From: Rhodospirillales bacterium | GTDB lineage: Bacteria; Pseudomonadota; Alphaproteobacteria; Rhodospirillales; Defluviicoccaceae | Assembly (NCBI GenBank): GCA_007694935.1 | Contig: REES01000078.1 | Location: 1-64,000 of the forward strand | Direction of reading: 5' to 3' | Length of the DNA: 64,000 nucleotides | Shown: positions 25,865 to 35,351 of the stretch, piece by piece | How the letters are laid out: the number at the start of each line of letters is the position of its first letter | How positions within the stretch are numbered: position 1 is the stretch's first letter | Program-made: the position numbers and the translations under genes | Notes under the pieces: model-generated | What the model saw: only the letters and a program-made list of their open reading frames with translations | Told to the model about the DNA's origin: nothing | Database searches by the model: none

Positions 25865-26722
25865 TTGAGCGTCCACCTCAAGCGAGAGCGAGTCACCGTC
25901 CCCGACATCCGCAGCCGCAAGGGGCAGGAGCCCATCGTCTGCCTCACCGCCTATACGGCGCTCACCGCGGTGCTGCTGGATGATACGGTGGACCTGCTGC
26001 TGGTGGGCGATTCCCTGGGCATGGTTCTGTACGGGATGGACAGTACCTTGGGCGTTACCCTGGACATGATGATCGCCCATGGCGAGGCGGTGATGCGCGG
26101 TGCCAAGCGGGCCTGCGTCATCGTCGACCTGCCGTTCGGCAGCTACCAGGAGTCCAAGGAGGTCGCTTTCCGCAACGCCGCCCGGGTGATGAAAGAGGTC
26201 GGTTGCGCCGGCGTGAAGCTGGAAGGGGGGGTGGAGATGGCGGAAACCATTCGCTTTCTCACCGAGCGCGGCATTCCGGTGCTGGGCCACGTCGGACTGT
26301 TGCCGCAGTCGGTCAACACGGCCGGTGGCTTCCGCTCACTCGGCCGGGAGGAGAAGGAAGCGGAGGAGATCCGCGCCGATGCCGACGCGGTGGCGGCAGC
26401 CGGGGCTTTTGCGCTGGTGATCGAGGGGACGGTGGAACCGCTGGCCCGGGCGATTACCGCGAGGGTCCCGATTCCCACCATCGGTATCGGCGCATCCCCG
26501 GCCTGTGACGGCCAGATCCTGGTCACCGAGGACCTCGTGGGCCTGTTTTCGGACTTCAAGCCGCGGTTCGTGAAGCGCTATGCCGAACTCGGCGCCGGCA
26601 TCGCCGCGGCAGCGAAGGAATACGCCCAAGATGTTCGCCAGCGCCGGTTCCCGACGCTGGACCACTGCTTCGGCGTCAGTCCTGCACAAAGCCCCGACAA
26701 GCCGCAGAAGAAGGCGGGATGA
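25865..26722 (+). CDS. panB: 3-methyl-2-oxobutanoate hydroxymethyltransferase
   Basis: First committed step of pantothenate synthesis: transfers a hydroxymethyl group from methylene-THF to ketoisovalerate. About 285 residues from a TTG start that has AAGGGAGA 5 bases upstream; an upstream ATG would add 27 unconserved residues. Motifs: [37 protein letters not shown] (metal-binding Asp), [43 protein letters not shown] (catalytic Glu), [16 protein letters not shown]. It overlaps panC by 4 bases. Confidence 0.96.
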   Translation: MSVHLKRERVTVPDIRSRKGQEPIVCLTAYTALTAVLLDDTVDLLLVGDSLGMVLYGMDSTLGVTLDMMIAHGEAVMRGAKRACVIVDLPFGSYQESKEVAFRNAARVMKEVGCAGVKLEGGVEMAETIRFLTERGIPVLGHVGLLPQSVNTAGGFRSLGREEKEAEEIRADADAVAAAGAFALVIEGTVEPLARAITARVPIPTIGIGASPACDGQILVTEDLVGLFSDFKPRFVKRYAELGAGIAAAAKEYAQDVRQRRFPTLDHCFGVSPAQSPDKPQKKAG

Positions 26723-27615
26723 CGGCGCCGGAAATCCCGGAGGCGACGCCCTTGGGCGAGCGCGGGCGGACCGGCCTCGGCGTGGTCCAGGCAGTGGCGG
26801 CGCTGCGCCAGGAGATCGGGCACCTCCGGCGGGAAGGCCACCGGATCGGCTTGGTGCCGACCATGGGGGCGCTGCACGCCGGGCATATCGCCCTGGTTCG
26901 CCACGCCCTGGAGGCCGCTGACCGGGTCTGCGTTTCGGTCTTCGTCAATCCGACCCAGTTCGGACCCAATGAGGACTTCGCCGTCTATCCCCGTGATGAA
27001 GCCGGGGATGCGGCCAAGCTGGCTGGTGCCGGCGCCCACCTGCTGTTCGCGCCGTCGGCGGACGAGATGTATCCGGAAGGCGAGGTCTGCCGGGTCACCG
27101 TTCCCGGGCTCGGCGACATCCTTGAGGGAGCGTTCCGGCCGGGTTTCTTCACCGGGGTCGCGACCGTGGTCGCCAAGCTTCTGATCCAGGCGTCGCCCGA
27201 TATCGCGGTGTTCGGTGAGAAGGACTACCAACAGCTTCAGGTAATCCGGCGGATGGTTCGGGATCTGCACATTCCCGTCCGGATCGAGGCCGCGCCCACG
27301 ATTCGGGAATCGGACGGGCTCGCCCTGTCGTCCCGCAACGCGTACCTGACCGCCGACGAACGGGCCATTGCGCCGGAACTGTACGCGACCCTGATGGAGG
27401 TCGCCCATCGGGCGCGACATGACCGCGCGACGGCAAACGTTGAGCGATGGGCTTCGGACCGGCTGATCGAGGCCGGCTTCACGTCGGTCGACTACGTGAC
27501 CGTCCGAGATGCCGAGACTCTGGAACCGTGGCCCGGCGGGACCCGGCCGGGGCGGGTTCTCGGCGCCGCTTGGCTCGGTCGCACCCGGCTGATCGACAAC
27601 GTCCCGGTGCCTTGA
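26719..27615 (+). CDS. panC: Pantothenate synthetase
   Basis: 298 residues. Joins pantoate and beta-alanine with ATP to make pantothenate. Family motifs: [17 protein letters not shown] (the HIGH-like ATP site), [51 protein letters not shown] split across the core, and the KMSKS-like [14 protein letters not shown]. The start codon overlaps the panB stop (ATGA), so translation is coupled. The first 25 residues are not conserved; an internal start is possible but has no better ribosome site. Confidence 0.96.
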   Translation: MTAPEIPEATPLGERGRTGLGVVQAVAALRQEIGHLRREGHRIGLVPTMGALHAGHIALVRHALEAADRVCVSVFVNPTQFGPNEDFAVYPRDEAGDAAKLAGAGAHLLFAPSADEMYPEGEVCRVTVPGLGDILEGAFRPGFFTGVATVVAKLLIQASPDIAVFGEKDYQQLQVIRRMVRDLHIPVRIEAAPTIRESDGLALSSRNAYLTADERAIAPELYATLMEVAHRARHDRATANVERWASDRLIEAGFTSVDYVTVRDAETLEPWPGGTRPGRVLGAAWLGRTRLIDNVPVP

Positions 27616-27629
27616 GCGCCGGCCGGCGC
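27616..27629. terminator. Short GC palindrome between convergent genes
   Basis: A perfect 14-base palindrome (GCGCCGGCCGGCGC) fills the 22-base gap between the panC stop and the SPOR lipoprotein stop. It could fold as a 5-bp stem with a 4-base loop on either strand. There is no T-tract, so a terminator role is only possible. Confidence 0.3.
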
Positions 27630-27637
27630 CCCTTGCG

Positions 27638-28375
27638 TCACCCTCGGTTTCCATCGATCGGCCGGCAGAACTGGTGCTGGCGATTGAGCGCTTGGCACAG
27701 TTCAACAGCGGCGGCCTCGTCCCGGGCGGTGCCGGCAATCAGCCGCCACAGGGCCTGTCCATCCGCGCCGGCGGGAGTCTCCCGGACATCCGGGGCGAGA
27801 CCGTCGAGCAGGTCCGGAAAAGCGCGGACGAGTTGCGGCCAGGCCCTGAGCGCCTCGGCACGGGTCCGGTAGGAGCCGAGATGCACCGCCGGCCCGCCGG
27901 TCGATAAGCGTTGGGATGACGCCTCCGGCGTTGACGCCGGTGCCGCAGGCCACTCCGCCGCGGCGGTGACGGGCGATGTCGCAGGCGATGCCGGGGCCTT
28001 TGGCTGCTGAACCATGCCGTCTCCCTCGACGTGTCCTCTCTGGTTCGCCGGTGCCGCCGGAGGCGATTTCGACCCGAGATCGGCAACGCCGGTCATGGTC
28101 ACCCGCGGATCACCTGCCGGCCGCGGCAACGCCGCCTCGGAGGGTGCAGGTGGGCGCTCGACCGAGGCCGTGACGGTCCACGGCGGATCGGCGGGGTTGG
28201 ACCAGAACTCGGCACGAAACACCTCGAGCGGCGGCAGGAACCCGCAGGCCGTGAGCCCACTGGCCAACGCCGCAAACGCCACCGAGCGTGCGGCCGATTG
28301 AGATCGCAGCGGATTCTTTCCGGTCCCGCACCGCTTCAGCGGCGGGGCGGCGGCTGTTGTCGCTGGTGACGCCAT
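27638..28375 (-). CDS. Lipoprotein with C-terminal SPOR domain
   Basis: 245 residues from the chosen ATG. A basic leader and hydrophobic stretch (SVAFAALASG) end in a lipobox LTAC with Cys at 44. A Pro/Ala-rich linker of about 120 residues follows. The last 75 residues (VHLGSYRTRAEALRAWPQLVRAF, then ALWRLIAGTARDEAAAVELC) look like a SPOR domain, which binds denuded peptidoglycan glycans at division sites. An outer-membrane anchored, septum-linked protein is inferred. Convergent with panC; the upstream side faces the AT-rich orphan gene. Confidence 0.8.
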   Translation of the reverse strand: MASPATTAAAPPLKRCGTGKNPLRSQSAARSVAFAALASGLTACGFLPPLEVFRAEFWSNPADPPWTVTASVERPPAPSEAALPRPAGDPRVTMTGVADLGSKSPPAAPANQRGHVEGDGMVQQPKAPASPATSPVTAAAEWPAAPASTPEASSQRLSTGGPAVHLGSYRTRAEALRAWPQLVRAFPDLLDGLAPDVRETPAGADGQALWRLIAGTARDEAAAVELCQALNRQHQFCRPIDGNRG

Positions 28376-28545
28376 GACGAAAATGTTACGGTTGCTCGAA
28401 CACTCAGATGACAAAAAGTTGTGGTCCGGCGAAACACCAGAGTCCGCCTTCTGGGCGGCTGCCCTCTGGAGACTTTTGAAAAAGCAGCCGGCAGTCATGC
28501 GAGGGCACCTTCGTCGGCAGTGGCCAAAGATATGGGCCCATCCAA

Positions 28546-29193
28546 ATGAACCAATGGGCGGCCGCTCGCATGGGCTTCCTCTATCCGACTGGATCCACCA
28601 AATGGATATTTGGTGGCGCCATGGCTCTTAACATATTTATTTTTTCGGCGGCGCCATTTTTGGGGAAGGCTTGGCTCTCCGTGGAGAATGGATTCATCGA
28701 AAATGGGCAGGCTGCGCTACTGTTAGCTGGATTTGCACTTTTTATGCGTGCCGTGCATAAGCTAAGGCATGAACTTAGAATCTCTGCAGCAATCATGGCA
28801 TTCGCTTGCTTCTCCATGTTCTTCAGGGAGGTCGATTTCAGGCCCTTCAACATGCCTAATTGGGCGCACGCCCTGACGTCAGGCCCGATCAGGGATGGAA
28901 TATTTCTGTTTTTGTTTGCTTGCCTGCTATGTGTTTTGTATGTCAATCGAAAGGCTTTCTGCAGGGCGTTTTGTTTCACGCTTAGCTACCTATCGATGCC
29001 GCTCTATGCCATGGCTGGATTGATTTTTGCCGCTCAAATGGTCGACAAGGGGTTCATTGTTTTATCCGACCCTGTATTTTGGGAAGAACTTGTGGAGATG
29101 AATGCCTTCATATTTCTTTTCATGACATCAGTTCGACTCAATGAGTACGCGAGAGACTTGCCCGAAAGATACCGGCACTCGGCAGTTCGTTAA
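28546..29193 (+). CDS. AT-rich orphan multi-pass membrane protein
   Basis: 215 residues, about six membrane helices: IFGGAMALNIFIFSAAPFLG, AALLLAGFALFMRAV, ISAAIMAFACFSMFF, DGIFLFLFACLLCVLYV, YLSMPLYAMAGLIFAAQM and MNAFIFLFMTSVRL. A short acidic/aromatic loop REVDFRPFNMPNW lies between helices 3 and 4. Base composition is unlike its neighbours: 27 of 60 bases in 28921-28980 are G or C, and rare codons such as ATA occur. No ribosome site is clear; later ATGs (28570, 28621) are possible starts. I do not recognise the family. The gene sits alone between the SPOR lipoprotein and lptF, and is probably horizontally acquired. Confidence 0.7.
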   Translation: MNQWAAARMGFLYPTGSTKWIFGGAMALNIFIFSAAPFLGKAWLSVENGFIENGQAALLLAGFALFMRAVHKLRHELRISAAIMAFACFSMFFREVDFRPFNMPNWAHALTSGPIRDGIFLFLFACLLCVLYVNRKAFCRAFCFTLSYLSMPLYAMAGLIFAAQMVDKGFIVLSDPVFWEELVEMNAFIFLFMTSVRLNEYARDLPERYRHSAVR

Positions 29194-29545
29194 ACCGAAA
29201 TCGCGTGCGCCGTCAGGCTTCGTTTCGCTGTGTTGCGCGGCCTTGGTGATTGCTGCCGTGAAAAGGATCAACGGTCAAGCTTGTGGCGCAATGCTACCCG
29301 TGCTGCACCTAACGCCCGATTAACTTTGGCATACCGGCCACCCAAGACGGAGAACGCCCCACGTCCATGATTTCGCGACGGTGGCCACGGGGAGAAGGAT
29401 TCGCTGGAAGCCCTTGCGCCATCGCCGAGGTAAGGTAGTGACCCGCACCGGGCTCGGGCCGGAGCCGCAGACGGTATACCTTGATTTAGCGCAGCTTTTT
29501 TTGCAGTGTGACCGCTCGAAAGGCACAGATCGGGAAATTTGGGTG
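29194..29545 (+). other. Intergenic region before lptF
   Basis: About 350 bases without a convincing gene. Composition rises back from AT-rich to GC-rich along it. An AT-rich patch near 29478-29505 (CTTGATTTAGCGC, then a run of seven T) is the most likely place for the lptFGD promoter, but I see no good -35/-10 pair. No inverted terminal repeats or target duplications mark the end of the AT-rich gene. Confidence 0.4.
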
Positions 29546-30700
29546 ATGGGCGCGTTCAACCGGCAGGTCACCAAACAGTTGCTGATCGGCATGTTGCTGG
29601 TGGCACTGATCCTTACCGGTGTCCTTTGGCTGACCCAGTCACTTCGCTTTGTCGACTGGATCGTCAACCGCGGGCTTGACGTGGGTGCCTTTCTCACGTT
29701 GGTCGCCATGCTTGTGCCAAATTTCCTCGTAATCATCTTGCCGATTGCCGTGTTCACCACGGTATTGTTCGTCTACAGCCGCCTCGGCAACGACCGGGAA
29801 CTGGTGGCGATGCGGGCGGCGGGGGTCAGCCCACTTGGCCTGGCCAAGCCGGCGATCGTCGTCGCCCTGCTGGTGACGGCGTTCAGTTACGGCCTCTATT
29901 TCAGCGTTCTGCCGGCTTCCTACGCTGCGTTCAAGGATGCTCAGTGGCTGGCCCGGCAGGACTACTCGCGGGTGCTCATCGAAGAAGGCACATTCACCGA
30001 CATCGGCAACGGCGTCACCATTTATGTCCGGGAACGTGACCGCGACGGCGGGTTGCGGGGCATCCTCGTCCATGACAGCGGCAGCGAGGGCGCCCCTTAT
30101 ACCCTGATCGCCGAACGAGGGTCCCTGGTGTACGGCCCTGACGGCAGCCGTGTCGTCCTGATCAACGGCAGTCGCCAGGAAGTGAACGAGAGTGGGAGCT
30201 ACCTCTCCGTTCTGTACTTCGAACGCTACAGCCATGACCTGGTCGACAGCGCCCATGCGGATCAATCGACCCGCTACCGCGATGCCCGCGAGCGCTCGCT
30301 TCTCGAGTTGCTGAGGGCCGACGACGACTTGACCGTCCAACCCCATGACGTCGGGAAGTTCAAGGTGGAGGCACACCGGCGTCTGACCGCGCCGCTCGCA
30401 GCTCTCGGCTATCCGCTGGTGGCAACTGTCTGCCTCCTCGCCGCCCCCTTCCGTCGAGGCGGCCAGGCACCGCAAACCGTGGTGGCGGTCGTGACCGTAC
30501 TGGCCCTTGCGCTTGCTGCCCTTGGCCTGGAGAATCTGGCTGCGCGCAACCTGATGCTCGTGCCATTGCTGTATGTTCTGGCGCTCGCGCCCATTTTCAC
30601 CGGACTATGGGTACTGTCCGGTGCACCGCGCCCCCTGGTCCGGCTTTCGTCCGGACTAATGGGCCCGTCGCCCGCTACCGTCGGCAGGCGGACGGCGTAG
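29546..30700 (+). CDS. lptF: LPS export ABC transporter permease LptF
   Basis: 384 residues. One of two inner-membrane permeases of the Lpt machine. Two N-terminal helices (KQLLIGMLLVALILTGVLWLT and a span around TLVAMLVPNFLVIILPIAVF), the coupling region NDRELVAMRAAGVSPLGLAKP that contacts the ATPase, a periplasmic beta-jellyroll (EEGTFTDIGNGVTIYVRERD onward), and three C-terminal helices from LTAPLAALGYPLVATVCLLA. The start is the ATG before GAFNRQV; longer in-frame starts add an Arg-rich, unconserved leader. First of lptF-lptG-lptD-surA-pdxA-rsmA. Confidence 0.93.
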   Translation: MGAFNRQVTKQLLIGMLLVALILTGVLWLTQSLRFVDWIVNRGLDVGAFLTLVAMLVPNFLVIILPIAVFTTVLFVYSRLGNDRELVAMRAAGVSPLGLAKPAIVVALLVTAFSYGLYFSVLPASYAAFKDAQWLARQDYSRVLIEEGTFTDIGNGVTIYVRERDRDGGLRGILVHDSGSEGAPYTLIAERGSLVYGPDGSRVVLINGSRQEVNESGSYLSVLYFERYSHDLVDSAHADQSTRYRDARERSLLELLRADDDLTVQPHDVGKFKVEAHRRLTAPLAALGYPLVATVCLLAAPFRRGGQAPQTVVAVVTVLALALAALGLENLAARNLMLVPLLYVLALAPIFTGLWVLSGAPRPLVRLSSGLMGPSPATVGRRTA

Positions 30701-30724
30701 CGGAAACAAGGTCCCGGACGAGCG

Positions 30725-31828
30725 ATGGCTTACCTTTCGCGCACGCTGATTATTTACCTGGCTCGCCAGTATGTTTTGGCATTCCTGGTTGTCCTTGGCG
30801 CATTTCTGTTTGTCATACTTCTGGCAGATACGATCGAATTGTTGCGACGTACCGCGACCAAGGACGGTGTATCGTTGTCGGTTGTCTTTGAAATGGCGCT
30901 GCTTAAGCTGCCTTTTCTTGGCCAACAGGCGTTTCCCTTCGCCGGCCTGTTCGCCGCCATGGCGGTATTCTGGCGTCTGTCCCGAAGCAACGAACTGGTC
31001 GTGATCCGCGCCGCCGGCACATCCGCGTGGCAGTTCCTTCTGGGCCCCTTGGCTGTCGCGATCCTGTTCGGCGTGCTGCAGGCGACGGCGATCAGCCCCC
31101 TGGCGTCGGCCACTCTGGCGCGATTCGAGAGGATCGAGGCCATCAGCATGCACCAGCGTGATGATCCCCTGTTCATTTCCGGGTCCGGGCTGTGGTTGCG
31201 TCAGGCATCACCCGAGGGCCAGTCGGTGATTCACGCCTCACGTGTCACCCAGACCGACGAAATCGTGGAACTCAGCCAGGTCATCATTTTCCAGTTCGAT
31301 GGCCCGGACCGGTTCGCCCGACGGATCGAGGCGACACAGGCCCGGCTGGAGCCCGGCGCGTGGTTGATGGAAGGCGTCTGGTTCTTCGTGCCGGAACGGC
31401 CGGCCCAGTTCCTGGGAAGTTACCGGTTGCCGACCGACCTGACCCGCTCCCGGATTGAGGACAGTTTCGCGTCGCCGGAAACCATCTCGTTCTGGCGGCT
31501 GCCAGAGTTCATCCGAACCTTGGAGGCTGCCGGTTTCGCCGCATCGAGCCATCGGCTGCACTTCCAGGTGATGCTCGCCGCACCGCTGCTGATGGCCGCG
31601 ATGGTGCTCATCGCCGCCAGCGTCACCATGCGCCATGCCCGGCGCGGAGGTGGGTTCTTCGTCATCGTCGGCGGGGTTGCCGGCGGGTTCGTGATGTACT
31701 TCGTTTCCGACATTGTGCACGCGCTCGGCCTGTCGGATCGCGCGCCGGTGGTGCTGGCGGCCTGGACGCCTTCGCTGGCAGCAACCCTGATCGGCTTGGC
31801 GTTGATCCTGCACCTGGAGGATGGGTAG
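30725..31828 (+). CDS. lptG: LPS export ABC transporter permease LptG
   Basis: 367 residues, partner of LptF in the inner membrane. N-terminal TLIIYLARQYVLAFLVVLGA starts the first helix; ATPase-contact motif RLSRSNELVVIRAAGTSAWQF follows; then the periplasmic domain (RIEAISMHQRDDPLF, SGLWLRQASPEGQSVIHA) and three C-terminal helices with GGGFFVIVGGVAGGFVMYFV. The LptB ATPase and LptC are not in the window. The stop is 5 bases before lptD. Confidence 0.94.
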   Translation: MAYLSRTLIIYLARQYVLAFLVVLGAFLFVILLADTIELLRRTATKDGVSLSVVFEMALLKLPFLGQQAFPFAGLFAAMAVFWRLSRSNELVVIRAAGTSAWQFLLGPLAVAILFGVLQATAISPLASATLARFERIEAISMHQRDDPLFISGSGLWLRQASPEGQSVIHASRVTQTDEIVELSQVIIFQFDGPDRFARRIEATQARLEPGAWLMEGVWFFVPERPAQFLGSYRLPTDLTRSRIEDSFASPETISFWRLPEFIRTLEAAGFAASSHRLHFQVMLAAPLLMAAMVLIAASVTMRHARRGGGFFVIVGGVAGGFVMYFVSDIVHALGLSDRAPVVLAAWTPSLAATLIGLALILHLEDG

Positions 31829-31833
31829 GGCCG

Positions 31834-33975
31834 ATGGCGTACAATCGGCACTGGGTCGGCGCTCTGGGCATGGCCTTGGTGCTGGCGATGAACGCGGCGG
31901 CCGCGGCCCAGCCCATCGATTGGACGGATGATGAGCCGATCGTGTTCACCGCGGACGAGTTGATCTACGATCATGAACGGGAGATGGTTCGCGCCGTCGG
32001 CAGGGTCCAGATCGATCATGGCGGGAGGATTCTGCTGGCGGACGAGGTCACCTACGAGCAGCCGCGCGACCTGATGACGGCCACCGGCAATGTCGCGCTG
32101 CTCGAACCCACCGGCGAGGTGCTGTTTTCCGACCGGGTCGAGATCACCGGCGACCTGCGCAGCGGGCTGCTCGACAACATCCGCGCCGTGTTGTCCGACG
32201 GCGCCCGCTTCGCCGCGGTCGGCGCGGTGCGCCGGGAAGGCAACCTGACGGAGATGCGGAAGGCGGTCTACTCCCCCTGCGACCTCTGTGCGAAGGACCC
32301 GACCCGGGCGCCGCTCTGGCAGGTCAAGGCGGTCCGGGTCCGTCACGACCAAGTCGCACGGGAAATCGAATACCGGGACGCATGGCTGGAACTGGGCGGA
32401 ATTCCGGTGCTGTACACTCCATACCTGTCGCATCCCGATCCCACGGTCACGCGCAAGTCCGGCTTCCTGATGCCGATCATCGGCACCTCCACCGACCTCG
32501 GCGTGATCGTCGGCACCCCTTTCTACTGGGTGATCGCCGATGACAAGGATGCCACCATCACGCCCATCTACACCTCGGACGAGGGACCGGTCCTGGGTTT
32601 CGAGTACCGGCAGGCCTTCAAGCACGGCGTGCTCAACTTCGACGGCAGCGGCACGGTGGACAGCCAGGATGACATCCGCGGCCATGTCTTCAGCTCGTTC
32701 CGATATGATATCAGCGAACGGTGGCGCGGCGGGGCCGCATTCAATCGCACATCCGACGACACCTACCTGCGTCGGTACGGCTTCGGCGGCCCATCCCGCA
32801 CATTGACGTCCCGCGGCTTCCTGGAACGGTTCGGCCGAGAGGGCTATTTCAGCGCCAATGCGTACAGTTTTCAGCCCCTGGAGGCGGGCGCCGATCCGAA
32901 GGCGCAGCCGATCGTGGCGCCGCTCCTGGATTACAACTTTTCCGCCCAACTCGATCCCTATGGCGGTCGCACCACCGTGGACTTGAACCTCGCGAGCCTT
33001 GTCCGGCGGGAGGGGAACGATACCCAGCGGCTGTCCGCCCGTGCCGGCTGGAGCCTGCCGCTCAAGGACGTGATCGGAGGCCTGTACGAGGTTTCTGCGA
33101 CTCTCTGGGCAGACGGCTACCACGTGAACCAGTTGGAACGGCCCGGGGACAAGACCCCGTTTACCGGCTTCTCCGGCCGGATTTGGCCACAAGCCTCGGC
33201 GGACTGGCGCTGGCCCTGGCTTCGGACCGGCGAGCGGTTCGACCAGATGGTCGAGCCGGTCGTCCAGATCGCTGTCGCCCCGATCGGCGGCAGTTCGGAC
33301 AAAATTCCAAACGAAGACAGCCAGACACTGGAGATCGATGTCGACAACGTGATCAGCGCCAACCGCGTACCCGGGCTCGACCGGGTTGAAGGCGGCACGC
33401 GACTCAACTACGGTCTGGCTTGGCAGGCGTTCACCGACCGCGGCCAGAGCCTCGTGGCATTCGCCGGGCAGAGCTACCGGTTCCAACGCAGTTCTGGGCT
33501 GGATGAGGCATCCGGCTTGAGCACGCAGCTGTCCGATTTCGTCGCGTCGGTCGACGCCGCATTCGCGCCCTGGTTCAACGCCGGCTACCGGACCCGGGTC
33601 AACTCCCAGAAGCTGGGGTTCCGCAGCAACGAGGTGCTTTTCGGCGGCGGCATCGAGGCCTTGAGGCTGCGTGGCCGCTACCTGTTTCTCGCCGACGAGG
33701 CCAGCGAAGAGTTCGCGGGCCGGGAGGAATTGCGACTCAATCTCCAAAGCCAGTTCACCCGGTACTGGCGCGGCCGCGCATTCAGCTTGTACGACCTTAC
33801 CGAGGACGGGGGGTTGCGCGAGGTCGGGCTTGGGTTCACCTACGAAGATGAGTGCTTCCTGCTGGACGGAAGCTGGACCCGTCAGACCTTCCGGGATCGG
33901 GACCTGGTGCCGGACAACAGCTTCTTCATCCGCATCAGTTTCAAGACCATCGGCGAGTCGCAGACGCGGTTTTGA
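31834..33975 (+). CDS. lptD: LPS-assembly protein LptD
   Basis: 713 residues. Outer-membrane beta-barrel that inserts LPS in the outer leaflet, working with LptE. A signal peptide (LGMALVLAMNAAAAAQ) is followed by an OstA-type jellyroll domain (VFTADELIYDHEREMVRAVG, DEVTYEQPRDLMTATGNVAL) and a barrel of about 500 residues (GIPVLYTPYLSHPDPTVTRK, LNYGLAWQAFTDRG). It ends with aromatic FFIRISFKTIGESQTRF. Cys residues occur in SPCDLCAKD and EDECFLLDG, matching the disulfide pattern LptD needs. It follows lptG closely and precedes surA, whose product helps barrels fold. Confidence 0.94.
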   Translation: MAYNRHWVGALGMALVLAMNAAAAAQPIDWTDDEPIVFTADELIYDHEREMVRAVGRVQIDHGGRILLADEVTYEQPRDLMTATGNVALLEPTGEVLFSDRVEITGDLRSGLLDNIRAVLSDGARFAAVGAVRREGNLTEMRKAVYSPCDLCAKDPTRAPLWQVKAVRVRHDQVAREIEYRDAWLELGGIPVLYTPYLSHPDPTVTRKSGFLMPIIGTSTDLGVIVGTPFYWVIADDKDATITPIYTSDEGPVLGFEYRQAFKHGVLNFDGSGTVDSQDDIRGHVFSSFRYDISERWRGGAAFNRTSDDTYLRRYGFGGPSRTLTSRGFLERFGREGYFSANAYSFQPLEAGADPKAQPIVAPLLDYNFSAQLDPYGGRTTVDLNLASLVRREGNDTQRLSARAGWSLPLKDVIGGLYEVSATLWADGYHVNQLERPGDKTPFTGFSGRIWPQASADWRWPWLRTGERFDQMVEPVVQIAVAPIGGSSDKIPNEDSQTLEIDVDNVISANRVPGLDRVEGGTRLNYGLAWQAFTDRGQSLVAFAGQSYRFQRSSGLDEASGLSTQLSDFVASVDAAFAPWFNAGYRTRVNSQKLGFRSNEVLFGGGIEALRLRGRYLFLADEASEEFAGREELRLNLQSQFTRYWRGRAFSLYDLTEDGGLREVGLGFTYEDECFLLDGSWTRQTFRDRDLVPDNSFFIRISFKTIGESQTRF

Positions 33976-33994
33976 GTGGACTGAAATCGTGATC

Positions 33995-35329
33995 ATGTAT
34001 CGCAAGCCATCCCCCGGCGCTGCGCGTCAGCTGGGCGCCAAGGCTTCAAGACACAGGTGGGCCATGCCGCTGGTCGGGCTCGCCCTGGCGATCGCCGCCA
34101 GCGTCTGCCCGGGCTGGGCGGGCGGAGAGGCAAGGGCGCAGGAGACGCTTCGCATCGCCGCCGTCGTCAATGACGATGTCATCTCGGTGCACGACTTGGC
34201 GAACCGGGTCGCGCTGTTGCTGGCCACCACCGGTCAGGCGCTGACGCCGGAAAACCAGCAACGCGCCGCTCCTTATGTGATCCGCATGCTGATCGACGAG
34301 AAGCTGAAGATGCAGGAGGCCCGACGGCTCAACGTCCAGGTGACCCGGGAAGAGATCGACCGGACCCTTACCGGCATTGCCGGTCAGATCGGGGTTCCGC
34401 CGGAGAGCCTGCCCGGCCTGTTGCAAAGTGCCGGCATCGACATTTCCACCCTGATCGAGCAGGTCGAATCGGAACTGGCATGGGTCAAGACGGTCGGCCG
34501 GCGGGTGCAGGGGCAAATCACGGAAAATGACGTCGATGTCCGCATAGAACGGATACGCCAGACCGCCGGCCAGCCGGAATACCGTCTCGCCGAGATCGTG
34601 CTGCCGGCGGACGACCCCGTGAGCGCCGCCGAAACCGTGGGACTGGCGCGGCGCATCATGGATCAGTTGCGACAGGGGATCAGCTTCCAAGCGCTGGCCC
34701 GGAACTATTCGGCGGCGGCGTCGGCCGCTCTGGGCGGCGACCTGGGCTGGCTCCGTCACGCCGAGATGGACCCGGATATCCGGGCAGCGATCCAGGACAT
34801 GCGCCCCGGTGAGGTGCTGGGGCCGATCCAGGCCCTCTCCGGCTACCACATCGTGCTGATGATCGATCGCCGCGTCGCGGCCGGCATCGGCGATGGCGGC
34901 GACGGCATTGCCATCCTGGAGGTCTCGGTTCCGTTCGCCCGCGGCAGCGCCACCGATGCCGACGCCGGGCAGGCGGCAGCCCGTGCCCGGGAGCTCGCCC
35001 GTGGGGTCACCAGCTGCGAGGCGTTGTCCGATCGTGCCGCGGCCGATGCGGCGGTCGAGACCAGCGGTCCGAACGTCGTCGACCCCGTGCGCCTCGGGGC
35101 GGAGCGGCGCCAGCGGGTGCAGGGCCTCGCCGCCGGACAGGTGTCCGAACCGTTTGTGGAGGATGATGCGGCCGTGATCCTGATGGTGTGCGCCCGGGGG
35201 ACCGAAGCGGTCTCGGCGCAGATCCGCGAGGAGGTTCGGGAGATGATCTTCAATGAGCGCCTGGAGGCGACGGCGCGGCGGATGATCCGGGACCTTCGCC
35301 GGGAAGCCTTCGTCGACGTCCGCATTTGA
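33995..35329 (+). CDS. surA: Periplasmic chaperone / peptidyl-prolyl isomerase SurA
   Basis: 444 residues. A signal peptide (WAMPLVGLALAIAASVCPGWAGG, ending near AQETL) leads to an N-terminal SurA domain (VVNDDVISVHDLANRVALLL, VIRMLIDEKLKMQEARRL), then a parvulin domain (YRLAEIVLPADDP, ALARNYSAAASAALGGDLGW, MRPGEVLGPIQALSGYHIV) and a second, weaker parvulin-like segment near the C-terminus (ARGVTSCEAL, GLAAGQVSEPFVEDDA). It escorts outer-membrane proteins such as LptD. It starts 19 bases after the lptD stop. Confidence 0.93.
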   Translation: MYRKPSPGAARQLGAKASRHRWAMPLVGLALAIAASVCPGWAGGEARAQETLRIAAVVNDDVISVHDLANRVALLLATTGQALTPENQQRAAPYVIRMLIDEKLKMQEARRLNVQVTREEIDRTLTGIAGQIGVPPESLPGLLQSAGIDISTLIEQVESELAWVKTVGRRVQGQITENDVDVRIERIRQTAGQPEYRLAEIVLPADDPVSAAETVGLARRIMDQLRQGISFQALARNYSAAASAALGGDLGWLRHAEMDPDIRAAIQDMRPGEVLGPIQALSGYHIVLMIDRRVAAGIGDGGDGIAILEVSVPFARGSATDADAGQAAARARELARGVTSCEALSDRAAADAAVETSGPNVVDPVRLGAERRQRVQGLAAGQVSEPFVEDDAAVILMVCARGTEAVSAQIREEVREMIFNERLEATARRMIRDLRREAFVDVRI

Positions 35330-35351
35330 GCCGGGTGGATCAGCGCCGACG

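Noticed and set aside
28374-28631. 85-codon open frame starting MTKMLRLLEHSDD, overlapping the orphan membrane gene
   Set aside because: No ribosome site, overlaps the orphan gene in another frame and the lipoprotein start on the opposite strand; the composition does not look like a folded protein.
31420-34005. 861-codon open frame antisense to lptD
   Set aside because: It mirrors LptG/LptD coding sequence; its composition is Pro/Arg/Gly-biased and shows no family features.
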